Source of the DNA: Fasciolopsis buskii
Lineage: Eukaryota > Platyhelminthes > Trematoda > Plagiorchiida > Fasciolidae
Reading direction: 5' to 3'
Length of the DNA stretch: 64,000 nucleotides
Assembly (NCBI GenBank): GCA_008360955.1
Contig: LUCM01007389.1
Location: forward strand, 11,541 to 75,540
Each line of letters starts with the position of its first letter. The stretch's first letter is position 1. This document shows, piece by piece, positions 12,173 to 25,003 of the stretch. The position numbers were made by a program, and so were the translations under genes. Under the pieces are notes generated by a model. The model was not told the DNA's origin, made no database searches, and was given only the letters and a program-made list of their open reading frames with translations.

Positions 12173-15100
12173 GTAAGTAGCTGTATCCCGTTAGGGTTAA
12201 CACTTCTTTCGTTTAATTTGATATATGCTTACCATGAGGTTTACTCGCTGTCCTTCACCTCTATCAGTCCCAAGGTGGTTTGTTTTTTGATCAACCGATC
12301 TTTTGGGATATCGTTTGCATTGTGACTCTTTCAATCGGCCATATTTGACACACAGACATACCTTGTTTGCATTCACTCGGACATCATGGAGCTGTCTATG
12401 AGGTGCCAGAAAAACAGCTCAGAAGGAATAGAAAATTGGAGAAAGGAAACGAAATATTTTACAAAGTTCGTTGCACATACTAGCTCTTTCTTTCTCCACC
12501 TCAAAGTTATTAGTCATCCGTGGTTCGTCAATGGGAAGAACACTACCCGGTTGCCTAAACTGGAGTAGAAGTTGACTTGAGGGGCCTTTGGTCAAAGGGT
12601 TTGATCGTCAAAGTGACAGAACAACAACCTGAGGGTTCTGGTAACCTGCTGGAAGCTGGTGAATGAGTTTTCAATTGGTATTCCGTTAAGGTGAGACCAG
12701 ATATCCTGGGTGTCTAGTATATCCTGCTGCTACGAATGCTGGTGAGCAGCTTCACACACCGCCTGTGTTTGATTTGGAATCAAGGCCCCAGCGCTCTTTC
12801 TTGGATTGATTAGGGATTGGGACCAGACACCACAGGATAGCCACGATGTGACTATAGGTCAAGGCTACCTTATCACTGCTCAAAAGGCAACTGTAATACT
12901 GGTATATTTGATTTCTTGACTCTGAACAGGTGGGTATTCCGAAGGACTGAACAGAGGTATGTGATTCATCTCCACTTAGTGATACCCCAAACAGCATTCC
13001 TCAAATAATCTCATTCAATGCCGTCTGATCATTTGGTTTTCACTCGACTCCTTTATCCATTGTGAGGAGACGAGTTTAAAAATGGTCCTTATGCTATTTT
13101 CTCCTCACCTTAATTCTGTCCACGTATGGCTTTAATTCATTTCTAAGGAACTCTAAACCATTCTGCTGCTGAGTGCCCATACGGTGCCATTTCTCCTAGT
13201 GATGAAGTGGTTAATCTAAAGGCCAAGTTCCAAGGTGATCACAAATGTTTGAAAATCCATCTTTTTGGACCACAAACGGTATTTATGTTCAAAATAATTA
13301 AATATCTTGAGGACAAACTTTAGCTGTCTTCTCCATGACCAGAAACTAATCACACTAGTCAACGAAAGTAAATATTTTCTGGGTGCATGAATAATTTGGA
13401 TGCATTTCATAGTTGTCCTTGGATGCACAATCTTGAACGCAAACGATGTAATTGAATTCTATTTGGCATATTGGATGAGTGTTAACCCAACTGCTCATTG
13501 AGAAGCGTCCCAACCATCACCTCTCAGCTTACAGTTTTTTGAATGTGCATGTTCTTATATAACCAGCTGCTGGGATTTTGATTCCAAGCAAGCCCAGGTC
13601 GTTCTCGTGCACTTACCTTGTACCCAACCCGATTTGGTCGTTTAGCTCAGCACTTCATAGTGTATTTTCCGGTTATTTAAGCATTTCCTGATTGTTTCGA
13701 TTACATGTAAAATAATACTCTAACTAGATCGACTTGACCACGGAAGTCACTGAAGCTGATGAATCCCTGACTCCTTAGGAAGTCCTCGGAATATCTTTCC
13801 AAGTACACTAGGGCAAAATGAGCATATAGTGAAAATTATCATCTCTCCAAAGTTCTGGTCGTGGGAGCAATGCGATAATTTTTCTGTGGTTCTGAATTTT
13901 AATTACTTTAGCCCAATTTTATGGTTTTCGTTGCCTCATGATTGCTGAGCTTGGATTTTAGATCACCAGATTCGGGTGATGAAGCTCCGGGAAACTGGTT
14001 ATGGAACTAAAGGCAATTGAAACTTTGTGATTTTGGCTAATCGTGTTTGTAGCATTTTTAGTTTTTCATTGTTCTGCATAAGCAAAAGCGTTCACAACCC
14101 CGACAGCTCCCTTACAGAGCTGCTTTGATATGTCGCAAACACATTATCACTGATTCAGCCCGGGGTAGAGGAAGAGAGTGGGAAAATATGGTGATATAAC
14201 AAAGTACTCATTGACCACCGTATATGGGGGAATAGCAATTTAACCAACATTGCGCCTATCTGATAGAGTTGCCTCATCGTTTATCGGTTAGTACAAACGA
14301 TTGGCCTTGCTGAAAAATTGCAGTCCAAACAGGCCTAGGTGCAAACCGATCGCTTTAGACGGCGGGCGAGTAAAGACGGAAGACTAGATTGAAATGTTGT
14401 TATCTCATTGGCTACCAGCTGCCGGTTGACAGTGTCATCATTGGAAGGCAAGAGTACAGATATGCAATCTGAGGTCATATCGTAAGTTGTGCCAGCTGAT
14501 CAATGTGAACCATCCGGATCCGATAATAATATGACAAGATCTAAATCTGGTGAAGTGGGTCAAAAGATGTGAACAGATCAGAGCGTAACTCGGATGACCG
14601 AGGCGATAATGGAAGTCAGACAAGTGTAAATGTTCAAGCGAAATTACCTATAAGTATGCGTTTTTTTTCATTTAATAAAACGAGATTTTCTTTTGTCATG
14701 CTTGTTGTCGCTTGAGTTAGTGAGGGTGGACGATTTAGCTTGAGAGCTACAATTGACTGACTAGAGCAGACTTAGGGACAACAATTAGACGCTACTCAAC
14801 ATTGTCATTGTCAAATTCCGCTCTGAATTAATATTCGGGCTTTGGAACTGTTTGGTCTATTAGCTCCATTCGACGCTGTGCATTAGTCGTGCCAGCCGGA
14901 GCCACTAATATTCTCAGCCCCTCTTTCTCCTTACTTTCAGATAGCAGCACTTCAGCATTGACCTTGTTCCGGGCCATGGGGATGTTAGCTTCACCCTGTC
15001 TTTGATACTGGATGATGTGTGCATTTCGCATGTCTTCGTTCTCCGAGCGATGCTTGTCGGAGCTCTACAAGATCTGATTTTATCCTCCTAGTCATAAGTA

Positions 15101-18100
15101 AAGATGTTCCTATTTATCGTCCCGCTGACGCAGAACCGTTAGCGCTGGCACATGATCATACTGATAGTACCGTATTTAGCTAAACCTTTTGCCAATGAGG
15201 CAGATCTATCAAAAATTTCACATTGGACTAGCAAAGTAAAGGTGGGAAATTTCATGATTCTCTTAAATTAGGGATCGAGATCAGAATAACTAATAAGAGA
15301 TGCTGTTTTGCTTATCGAAAATTTACAGTAGACAAAAATTCTTAGAATTTCTTATTTACGACCCCTAGTCAACGGTAGGATGTGGCTATTAACTATCAGT
15401 AGAGTGAAATCGACAGATTAACGATCAGCTAATATGTGCATTTACATGAATTGCATTCTTCCATACGCATATTTCTGAGTGTTGAGCACACCGCGATTCA
15501 GATGTACTTTTCTCGAACACTGTACTCCACCGATGTTGTGAACCGTCACACGCCGTTTCGCGATAGAACACGTGAGCATTTTCTGTATTATTTCCAATCG
15601 GTGTGTTGTTTGGATGCATTTATGGAAGCATCTCAATGCAGAAAACCAATCCAGTGGCCAACGTATTGTCCTTGCCATTTTAGCATAAATTCTATTTTTT
15701 GGTATAACTAACCCCTTTTCTCCCCCTACCAGAGAAAGAGCTAAGTGATACAGATTGCGACATTTAACGGGTTAAGTTGTTCAGAATTGTAATGGAATCA
15801 CATTACTGCAGTAATGATTGAAGTGGTAATGCGGCGTTCTGATATTCCTTCTGCTCACCCCAAGTTACCGAGAAGACCGGTGACATGCAGCAACACCTTC
15901 AACTTTGTGTCTAAATGAAACCTCCATTTTAGGATGAAGTGTCTGGTTGGTGAAATATCTGTTGATCAATGTTCCAAGTTGTGTTTTGCGCCTCTCCGAA
16001 CCTCTGTTCCATATTTTCTGTAACTGATATACTTGATTGTCTATAGCCGAAAGCTGTGTAAATTTTACTGACTTGATTCGCGCGTGGATTCACGCTAACC
16101 ACGCAAAACTGCATCAGGACATAGTTCCGTGATCTGTCAACAGGTCAAAAAATGGCCAGTCATGGTCTCATTTTCGTCTCCATGAATGTTCAGTAAAGTA
16201 GTAATAATCGTAAATATCTTGCGCTGTCTCGTTTCACTAGTGAGTTTCGAAGGTTCCGTTTGTAGTTATGGGGTATCAGTGCATTTACTAGAGGAAATAA
16301 TCCTATTCAAGTGGGTATAAAGTGTGGTCACAAACTGAAAACGCATGGATGACTTGCACTCGGTGTCAGTATAGGTCTGTTTGAAACGTGAGGGACTTTA
16401 AATGCTGGAGAGCACGATAAAGAGCACAGTGAAGGACATATTTCGTGTCGTACGGGACAAAAACTTATGACGAACATTTTATTCGTATCCGTGTGAAAAA
16501 CCAAAGGACAACCAGGCAGGAACAACAAGTGTCATTTCAAGAAATCAATCGACCGATGTTACTCGAATCAGAAATGATATAACCAAGCGTTGCCTCTGGG
16601 GGTTTTCAGCAAATGGTCATACGAATAACAAGTAGCATTGCCTAATCAATAAAATGTAGACAATTTAAATTGTCTAAGCAAATGTGGACTATGGATCGAT
16701 CACGCAAGAAAACAAGGTACATAATTATCTCGTACACTAGCAAAAAATGCCGAGTGCCTCAATCTTGTGGTGCGCTGATTTTGCTGATGGATGCATGACA
16801 TGTGGTAGCCTGTAGAACACTTACAAAATGGACATTTCGGAAAGAAAACTCAAAAGTTGCTGCTGTTTTCAAATTCCCTTCCTCCTTTCTTGCTCCCACG
16901 AATAAATCGAGAAAAGTCCAATAAATGGATCAATAGCGAATGCACTGTATAGAGTGGAGATTTTGTCTCTGCGGTGACGGGGATATTCCGTTGATTCCAA
17001 GAATGAAGTCAATATAAAAAGCGTGGTCTCTGAAAGAAGTTTCATGTTTCACTCTAACGGAATTTGCTGAACATGTTATCTTGAGTAGAGTGGTTTCCTA
17101 CAAGTTTGGTGTGAATCATGTGAAAGCACTTGGGTGCAGGATATGCTTCATATAAACGCGTGCCACGGCCTGAATCTTGACCCCACCCAAAGTGTTTCAT
17201 GTTCTAACGTGTTAACTCGATGAACTGCCTAGGCAGTGAATACTGGCGTAGAAATTCTAAAAGTCCTGGAATATGGACTAAAAGCAGTTTCATTTTCGAG
17301 TTTCCGGACACCACATCAGAGTGAACAAAAACTTGCTGCATGATAGTGGCAAGCCCAGTGGTTACCATAGTTTCTAGCATTAAATCTATTAAATTCTCGT
17401 GGGTAAATCTCGCTCTGCTCTCCCTACCTGGCTCGTAGACAGTGACTAAAATGGGATGTGCCCTAAATTTTTAGCCTCATTGCTAGGTGACATCAAAATC
17501 CACTTCATATTGTCAGAAAGAACCGCCAGTTCTCGTAGAATAAAAGGAATACATATTCAAATATTTAGCTCTTTATGCTACCAACTAATGAAGCGGAAAA
17601 CCTTCACATGACGCTTATTGCATGAATTTTAGCAATGCCCTTTCCGAATATTTTCTGGCTCCTAGATTTCGTACAGGAAGCAGAACACTTGTTACTTGCG
17701 GCTTTTGTTCTAAGTGTCATTTTAATTTTCTACATTTTATTGATTAGGCAATGCTACTTGTTATTCGTATGACTGTGCACCAAGATAGTGCCGAAATTCA
17801 GTAGTTATCCCGAGAATGGCAACGACTGTCACCAGATCTGCCGGTCGTTTTGGTGGTAGATGATAATTTGCTATCGCGCTCTGCGACTACCTATATGCGC
17901 TATATACTTCGCCCGTGCATCTTTGAATGCAGTGTGCAATTGAATGTGCCTAAAGTGCAAACCTGAAAATAGTGCAGAGAAGTTCTGTTTACCTCGTCGT
18001 CGGATTGTGTGACATTCGCTGCGAAAGCGGTCTTATAGAAATGGTACGTTTATATGGAAATATGTATACAATCAAATGCAGCGTTGTTGGTCGGCTGTCA

Positions 18101-21100
18101 GTAACAATGAATCGACGTTACAGTTGCCGCAAGTGCCCTCTAGTAAGACAATTTTTAATTGAATTATTCTTTGAAGTCTCATGAAAACGCGTGGGTTCAT
18201 TTATTTTCGGCATGTCCTACAAGCCCTTATGAGTTCGGAACTTCAGGCCGAATTACTTTCGTGTTGCATTGTCGAACATGTCGACATCGTTTGAGCCTGT
18301 CTAAAATGTGACACATCGTTCTATCGTCAGTTTATCGGTTGTGTAGAAAGAGTGGAGCTCTCTAGAACCTGCTATATGCGTATGTGATTAACAAGACTAG
18401 AGATAATTTTTTCCAGGAAACCGCATGACCCTGTTTCTATTAAGCTCAAAATTGACGAACGGCGCGACTCGGCATGCGGTGGCCAAACGGATAAGTTAGT
18501 GGTGTTTAAACGTAAAGGTCGCGAGTTCGAGTCCTCCCACCGCCAGTCAACCACCTGGCGGCCCTCTGCTGGTCGCGGCCCCCTTCCTGGAAATTAGTGT
18601 ACATTGTTGTTTCATTAATAGAGGAAGCAATCTATAGATAGAGTATTTAAGGGGGCTATGTTTCTGCTGCGCACGAAACAAACACGTGCCGGCAGTAACA
18701 TATATTAGCGTTTTACGGTACGGTTTATTGAAAAAGCCGACTTGGGACAGAAAAATCTTACATTTCCATGTTGGCCTTTGATAAAAACGGCATTGACTTA
18801 TTGTTATTTTAAGGATGATTACGGTTAAAAGCTCACCTTACCGGTCGACCAATAATACAATTGGCCTCCAGTTACCAAGCTAACAGAGAATTGCACCAGA
18901 AGGGGGACCTGCATTTGCTGAGCGCTATGAAAAGTGCGGCATTTCTACAATCGTACAGTGTGTGCACAAAACTGCTAGGAGCAGTGAAATCGCAGACGCC
19001 GTAACTGTGTGATACAAGCTTGCCCAACAACGTCACCTGACGGAACGCGGTTTATATACCAGTGGATGACGAGAGTAGTAAGATGGACGATTACTAGTTT
19101 TATCATCGCTAATTAACCTTTCCTCAACACCTTATCATCGGACATTGTACTAAATCTGTTGGAATTCATCGGATTCAGTTTGGTTTATGTGAAAATCGCC
19201 TAAAATTATCACAAGTAGACATCTTAATCGGTTGTCAGTGGTTCATATTATACCAAATTATGTACTTCTGTCGCCTATTGCCTCTGGGTTTGAGGGTGTG
19301 CAAGCATATCGATCCGGAGCAAATTTACATGAGTTTCGAATTTGTTCTTCAAAGAATACCAGTCACTCATGGGGATGTTTTTCTTGTGATACAAAGCTCA
19401 CCGTCAAATCATTTTCTTTTGCATTTTTTATTTTGAATAGGCTTGTCTTCTGATCGCTGCCATAACTTGTGGAATTGCGGCATTCAACAACAATCATTCA
19501 AGTAATCTATCCGGGGTCAGTGTGTTTGGCCGTGCCTATCGTCACACAGATTATGACAATAATCAACGAAATTCACGGGACGCTTTGCAAATTTTTGGTG
19601 ATTCTCTTGGATTTGTTTTGTTGATTTTATAGAAAAAGAAGCTGTTTTACTCCCGGTATTAGTTGAATCGATCGCGGACTGATATAACTGTGAACGGGAA
19701 CCGGAAAACCGAACTAGATCAGTCTAGTTTGATGATAAACGATCATCTGTTTCCAAAATCTTTACTGTCCATCACCCATTGTGACTGTAATTAGAAGACT
19801 GCCTCTTTAAACCGAGGAAGTTCTGGTAGGTTTATCCTATTTGGAAGTTGGACAACATCGAGATATGGGAATCCTGACAGAGTATGCCTTCTTCTTCCTC
19901 TAAAATTTCTTCAGGTTTCCGGTAATTCCATTGATCCATCAGTTCCTGCGTCTGTAGTTTTCCAGATCTGTTTATCTTTATCCTGAAGAAGTCCGTCCCT
20001 GCGCATACATTGGCTGACTTAAGCGTCAGATTGCAACGATTTTATGGCCAGTTTTCGGTCATTGAATTGGACGGCAGTTTAGAGGACAAACCTGGTTGAA
20101 TTAGCACAATTTAATTGTGCACAGTTTCCAAGTCGCCTGTTTTTTTATACTTCCGTTTATTATTGTTATGTTATGTTGCTTGCTGACCATTAGGAAGTTT
20201 AGTTTGCATTATTTCGTTCAGTGTAATTCTACTAGTAGTGACTTTCACCCTATCTGAGTACCATAGTTTCGAGCATTCACCTGCATTGGATTTTTCATAG
20301 TTGCCACAGCGAATAATCAGACCCCATATCAGAAAACTCCGGTCTTATGTTGCAGAGAGCGGAACGAGTAGCTTGTTTTCCTGACGGCAACGTTGATCCA
20401 ATAAGAGGTGGTAAAACAATTTCGGTTATTTGCTTGTGCATGTGTGCATGTGCGTGTGTATGGTTGTTTGTTACGGGGGATGAATTGCCATTGGAAAGAT
20501 GAAGAGGATGAGAATAAGAAATTGTCCCTTTGCAGTCGTAGGTTTAAACAACTATGACGCGCCATGATGTGCTTTGGCAACTATTGCACAGAGTTGTGAA
20601 GTCTCGCTTGAATTCAGTTGGAGAACAGAAACTTTCATTGGCACCGCTTTCAATTAGGGCATCTCATCGACTGACCGACACCGCCGATAATTGGACAGAA
20701 CTTCCATTTCCTCCATTGTGACTTGAGGCATGAATTCAGTTTAAATGCGAATGTTAAACTACCGCGGGCTACGACTCACCACGGTTTGCCTTGCTTCGGA
20801 ATTATGTCAACCTATTGGGAGCTGTTAGTTGTACTCATCATTTCCCAGATCTGAGACCTTACACATTCTTACACACTCATACTTGCGCATCAAGACTGCA
20901 CTGATGGTTTCTGTGTGGCCCCATAACCTGTGTGCAAAAACATGAAGGCTGGATATTTCAAAATATAGACATATGTTTGCACAGCTCCCAGTAGTCTTAA
21001 TACTATTTCGAAATAAACTGATGATTGAGATGACAAGCTCAGGCGATCTCAAAGCTTAGCGTCGTAGTTGACCTATGACGGTTAAACTATGGAACAAGAC

Positions 21101-24100
21101 TGGAATACTGGTGCGCTAGGAAAGTGTTTGGCCATCGAATACGTAACCACACAATGTTAACACCAAATCGAACACTGTGTAAGTGCGGTAATCTCATCCG
21201 ACTTAATAAAATCTTCAGTTGCGATGCACCTTTAAGAACTTTCAGCATGACAACTGTTCTACCCGAGATCACTTTTGCGAATGACGAATGCTAGCTTGCA
21301 ATCGATTTCCTCACTGGCAAAAGTCCGCCACAGGTTTTTCCCACAATGTGTAAGCTCGTGACAACATGTAAATGCCGAAGACCAACATCAAACAGTTGTC
21401 TTATCATACCGTTTGGCATGGAACAAACCAGTCGGCTTGGTGGTGCTGTGCTAGACTTACGTGTACAAATTTCTGAGTCCTTATCATGGTGGGTGGACCT
21501 TACTATTCGTTCCAAAGCTGTTCGTTTCTTAATGTTTGGTTGTAAAGGAATTAGGAAAGTAGGTAAAAATCAATTTTCTGACGACCGTTTACTCGAAACA
21601 CATCCCTTCGTTTGCCAGTTACTTGGCCTGATTTTGCCTTTTTTTATCCACACTTCAGCACCACTGGTTGTCGGAACATTCTGGAGTGCGCTGATTGGTA
21701 TCGTCATTTGTATTTTGGCGGTCGTTGGAATGGTGAAAAGACACGAGGTCATCGTGACCGTTGTGAGTCCACTCGTCGTCTCGATTTTCAACCCCGGTTA
21801 TTTCTTTGGTGCCCTAATATATTCGAATTTTGATTTGGGCCGGTGAAAGCCGTCATCAGTGTCAAATCATTTAATCTAAATCATTTCAGCTAGACGGTTT
21901 AGTTGCTCCTGAAACTACATTGAACTGTATGGATGTTTTGTCAATCATAACTTCAAATTTTCACTTCCCCTCACCGAGAGAATGCCGTGCATCGAGTGTT
22001 TTAGCGCACCTTTTTTCTGCATTTTCCCCTCTGTCGTTCATTATTGTCATCATAGGGTTCGAATTTTAACTTAGTGAAATCGATTTTGCCTGGATTATGC
22101 GAGTTTATCTCATTTGTTGGTTAGGACAACCACTTTTCACTCAAATGGGAGGTCCTTTGGTATGGATGCGCACCGAATTATAGTCTGACTTATTATGCGT
22201 CCAATAACCAGTACTTCGTTTCCACGAAATCCGAATACGAAATAGAAAACATAAGAAAAAAGACCTTCAGCTCAGCCGTGTTTTGGTGCTGGACCAACGG
22301 CGAATATATAGGGTGACTTAACTGCTCATTATTGAAGATCATGAATAAAAAACGCGGCTCAATCCGGTAATAGCTTACTGTGTTTGAAAATCTGGTTATC
22401 GATGTCGCTAACCTTAGGGGCCTCTGTCGATCACCTTTGTTCCGGTTCAAACTCACCTAACTTAATAAAGTGATCAAAAACTTTCTGGCCTGTCAACAGC
22501 CCATTGTGATCAAACAAGTTGCACAGGTCTCATTTACTTGTCAGTAAGTAAATTAACGAAAATTCACTCAGTCCGTGAGCGCCCGGCTAAATCGCCAAGT
22601 CCCATTTCGTGCATATTCGTATTCATTCTAGTGGTCAGTTCCCAACGCTGGTTCCTCGGTTGCAGTCGATCAGGTCTTTAGTCCGTGCGTCATTCATCTG
22701 AGTGCAGCCAGGCGAACCAGGCCGTCCTGTTTGCCAGACATGATCTGTTCTTATTGTCACGACTCATCAGACCAGAATGAGACAGCCTTGCAATCTTGTC
22801 ACTCTTTCGAAGCCTCATCTTACAGTGGACGCACATTTTGCCAGTCCTGTTTCCCCATTGCATAGATTTAATTGTAGTAATTCTTATGAAATTCAAAATT
22901 TATTTGTTGGCAACATACAAAGGTAGGCGTTCTTGAAAACCATATCCTTGTACCAAATTGTTCCACGGTGATCAAGCTTTCGGATCATTTGTAGACTGAG
23001 ACGCTTACTAGAATCATAGGGCCATGTCGTTCCATTCATTCACATAATTCTGTTCATAAAACTTGCTTCTCCTATTTTCTTCCCTATCTCTTGGTCTCGT
23101 GCAGCACATTGTGCTTCATTTCTTGGCATTAATTGCTGAGATAATTGTTCTCATCATGTATTTCGTTGCACCCTATTTGGTAAGTTCGCATTCCCCCACG
23201 ATGGTAACGAGATTTGTTTGGTATTAACTGATGTAATTCCCACCATTCATTTTATTTAACAAACTACAACCAACTAAACCTTAGCAATGACGGTATCGCC
23301 TGGACCGATGATGAGACGTTTGTAACCTAAACGCCAAGAGCAGGGACCAATATTTTACGAATATGCATATTTACGTATACGTCTCTAATTATATATATGG
23401 CCCATGATGAATATTGCCTACGGTGCGACAGATCACGTTTAGGTCACGATAAAAATCCCCGACACACTTGTGGCTCCTAAGTCTAGTCGAGCATGTTCGG
23501 CAATTGCGATAGGTAACGCTATCCAAACTTCAACAGCACTGTCTCGTTTACTAAATAAGATTAGGCACATTTCTGTTCATCTATCACCGAAAGTTGGGTT
23601 TATAATGAGCAATGTGGTGATGTTCGAAGTGCAGTGAATAGAAATCGGTCACTGAAATCGATGAGTAGGTATTTCTGTTATGTAATCATACATGGCTTAT
23701 GGGAACGTGTTTGGAAACCTGTCTGCAAGACTATCAACAGTATTGATACAATTGCATTTGGAGTGACAATTTTTTAAAAGGTCGAGACGAGCTATTTTCG
23801 CGATGGTATCATCAGTTTTCTGGTTTCCTTTGAAGTCCTAGTCTGACACATCCTTTCACTGTCGAGTGCAACCACTAGGACGATTACACAGACTGTCACT
23901 GTGCCTGCACACGGTTTCTTTAACGAGTAAGCAATCCATGTTGGTCATAGTGCAAAGACAGTCTTGGTCATCTTGACGGATAATTGTACGGATGATTAGA
24001 CCACTTACCAATGGCCGACCATTTGGGGGATAGTCGTCTCATTTTATTTGCAATAAAGCTTTCCACTGGAGAATTTTACTGCTGTACCATATTTTGATAC

Positions 24101-24955
24101 TTTCGGTAGGTGTTTTTTGAACATACTGAATATAATTTAAAGATGGGAAGGAATTGGCATATGATTTTTTTTGCCACATACTCTGTATCCTTTTGGTTGC
24201 GCCCTGTTTGGAGGTTTTTTGAAGTGTGTGGACAGTCCACTTCCTGACTTTCTGGTGAAACGGGAAGCCTTTTTTCACCTCCTTGACAGTCGAATTCCTC
24301 TTCTTCATTAACCTGGATAGACGACATCAACAGCATGAATTTTGTACACTTTCGATAAGATAATTGTAATCCTATAGACCGAACCCCCTATAATTGTTCA
24401 TTATTCACGGCGCTGCGATTGCTCGGGGACTTTCTATGTTCGGCCATCGACGTCTCCGAAGCGTTGCTTGTGCCTTTTGGGAACATCGGGTGAGTAATGA
24501 CGGGGTGCGTTGTCGTCCTCTGACTGAGATGATCGCTGTACATGGCCTACCCATCATCTACCTTTTCGTGCTCTTTTTGCACATGCTGGGCAAAGCTGAA
24601 AGAAGCGACTAGAAGGTCAGACTAACTTGGTCTAGAGGTATAAAGAAGTTAGTATCGGTTTTGACTTCGGTTGGTGCTTTCTGTCTTTTTGTTTGGGCCC
24701 AAGAGATAGGTGTTGGTTGGAAACTCTGAGAGATATCGCTCAGAACCGAAGTCAGTGACACGAATGCTGTGTTGCCTGTCTGCCGAACTCATCCCTCTTG
24801 AAAACATCGAAAATAGCAAAGTCCACATAATGTGTTTGATGAAAACAAAATCGGTTGGTTTGTTATGGTTCCTTATTTCTTTCTCCCTTGCTTTCCTCGC
24901 TTCTGTGAAATTTCATTTACTCGTTGCGTTGGCACCATGCTTGTTTTCAAGCCAG

Positions 24956-25003
<48 letters not shown>

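Larger units (their letters stand above)
12173..19440 (+). other. tetraspanin intron 1
   Basis: A 7.3-kb intron, donor GTAAGT, acceptor TTGAATAG. Apart from the 44-bp inverted repeat and the SINE listed separately, nothing recognisable was found; open frames on both strands look like chance. Confidence 0.6.

Noticed and set aside
21346..21846. Single 166-residue open frame with hydrophobic segments as an intronless gene
   Set aside because: Its middle is tetraspanin exon 3 with clear splice sites; the flanks are intron read-through.
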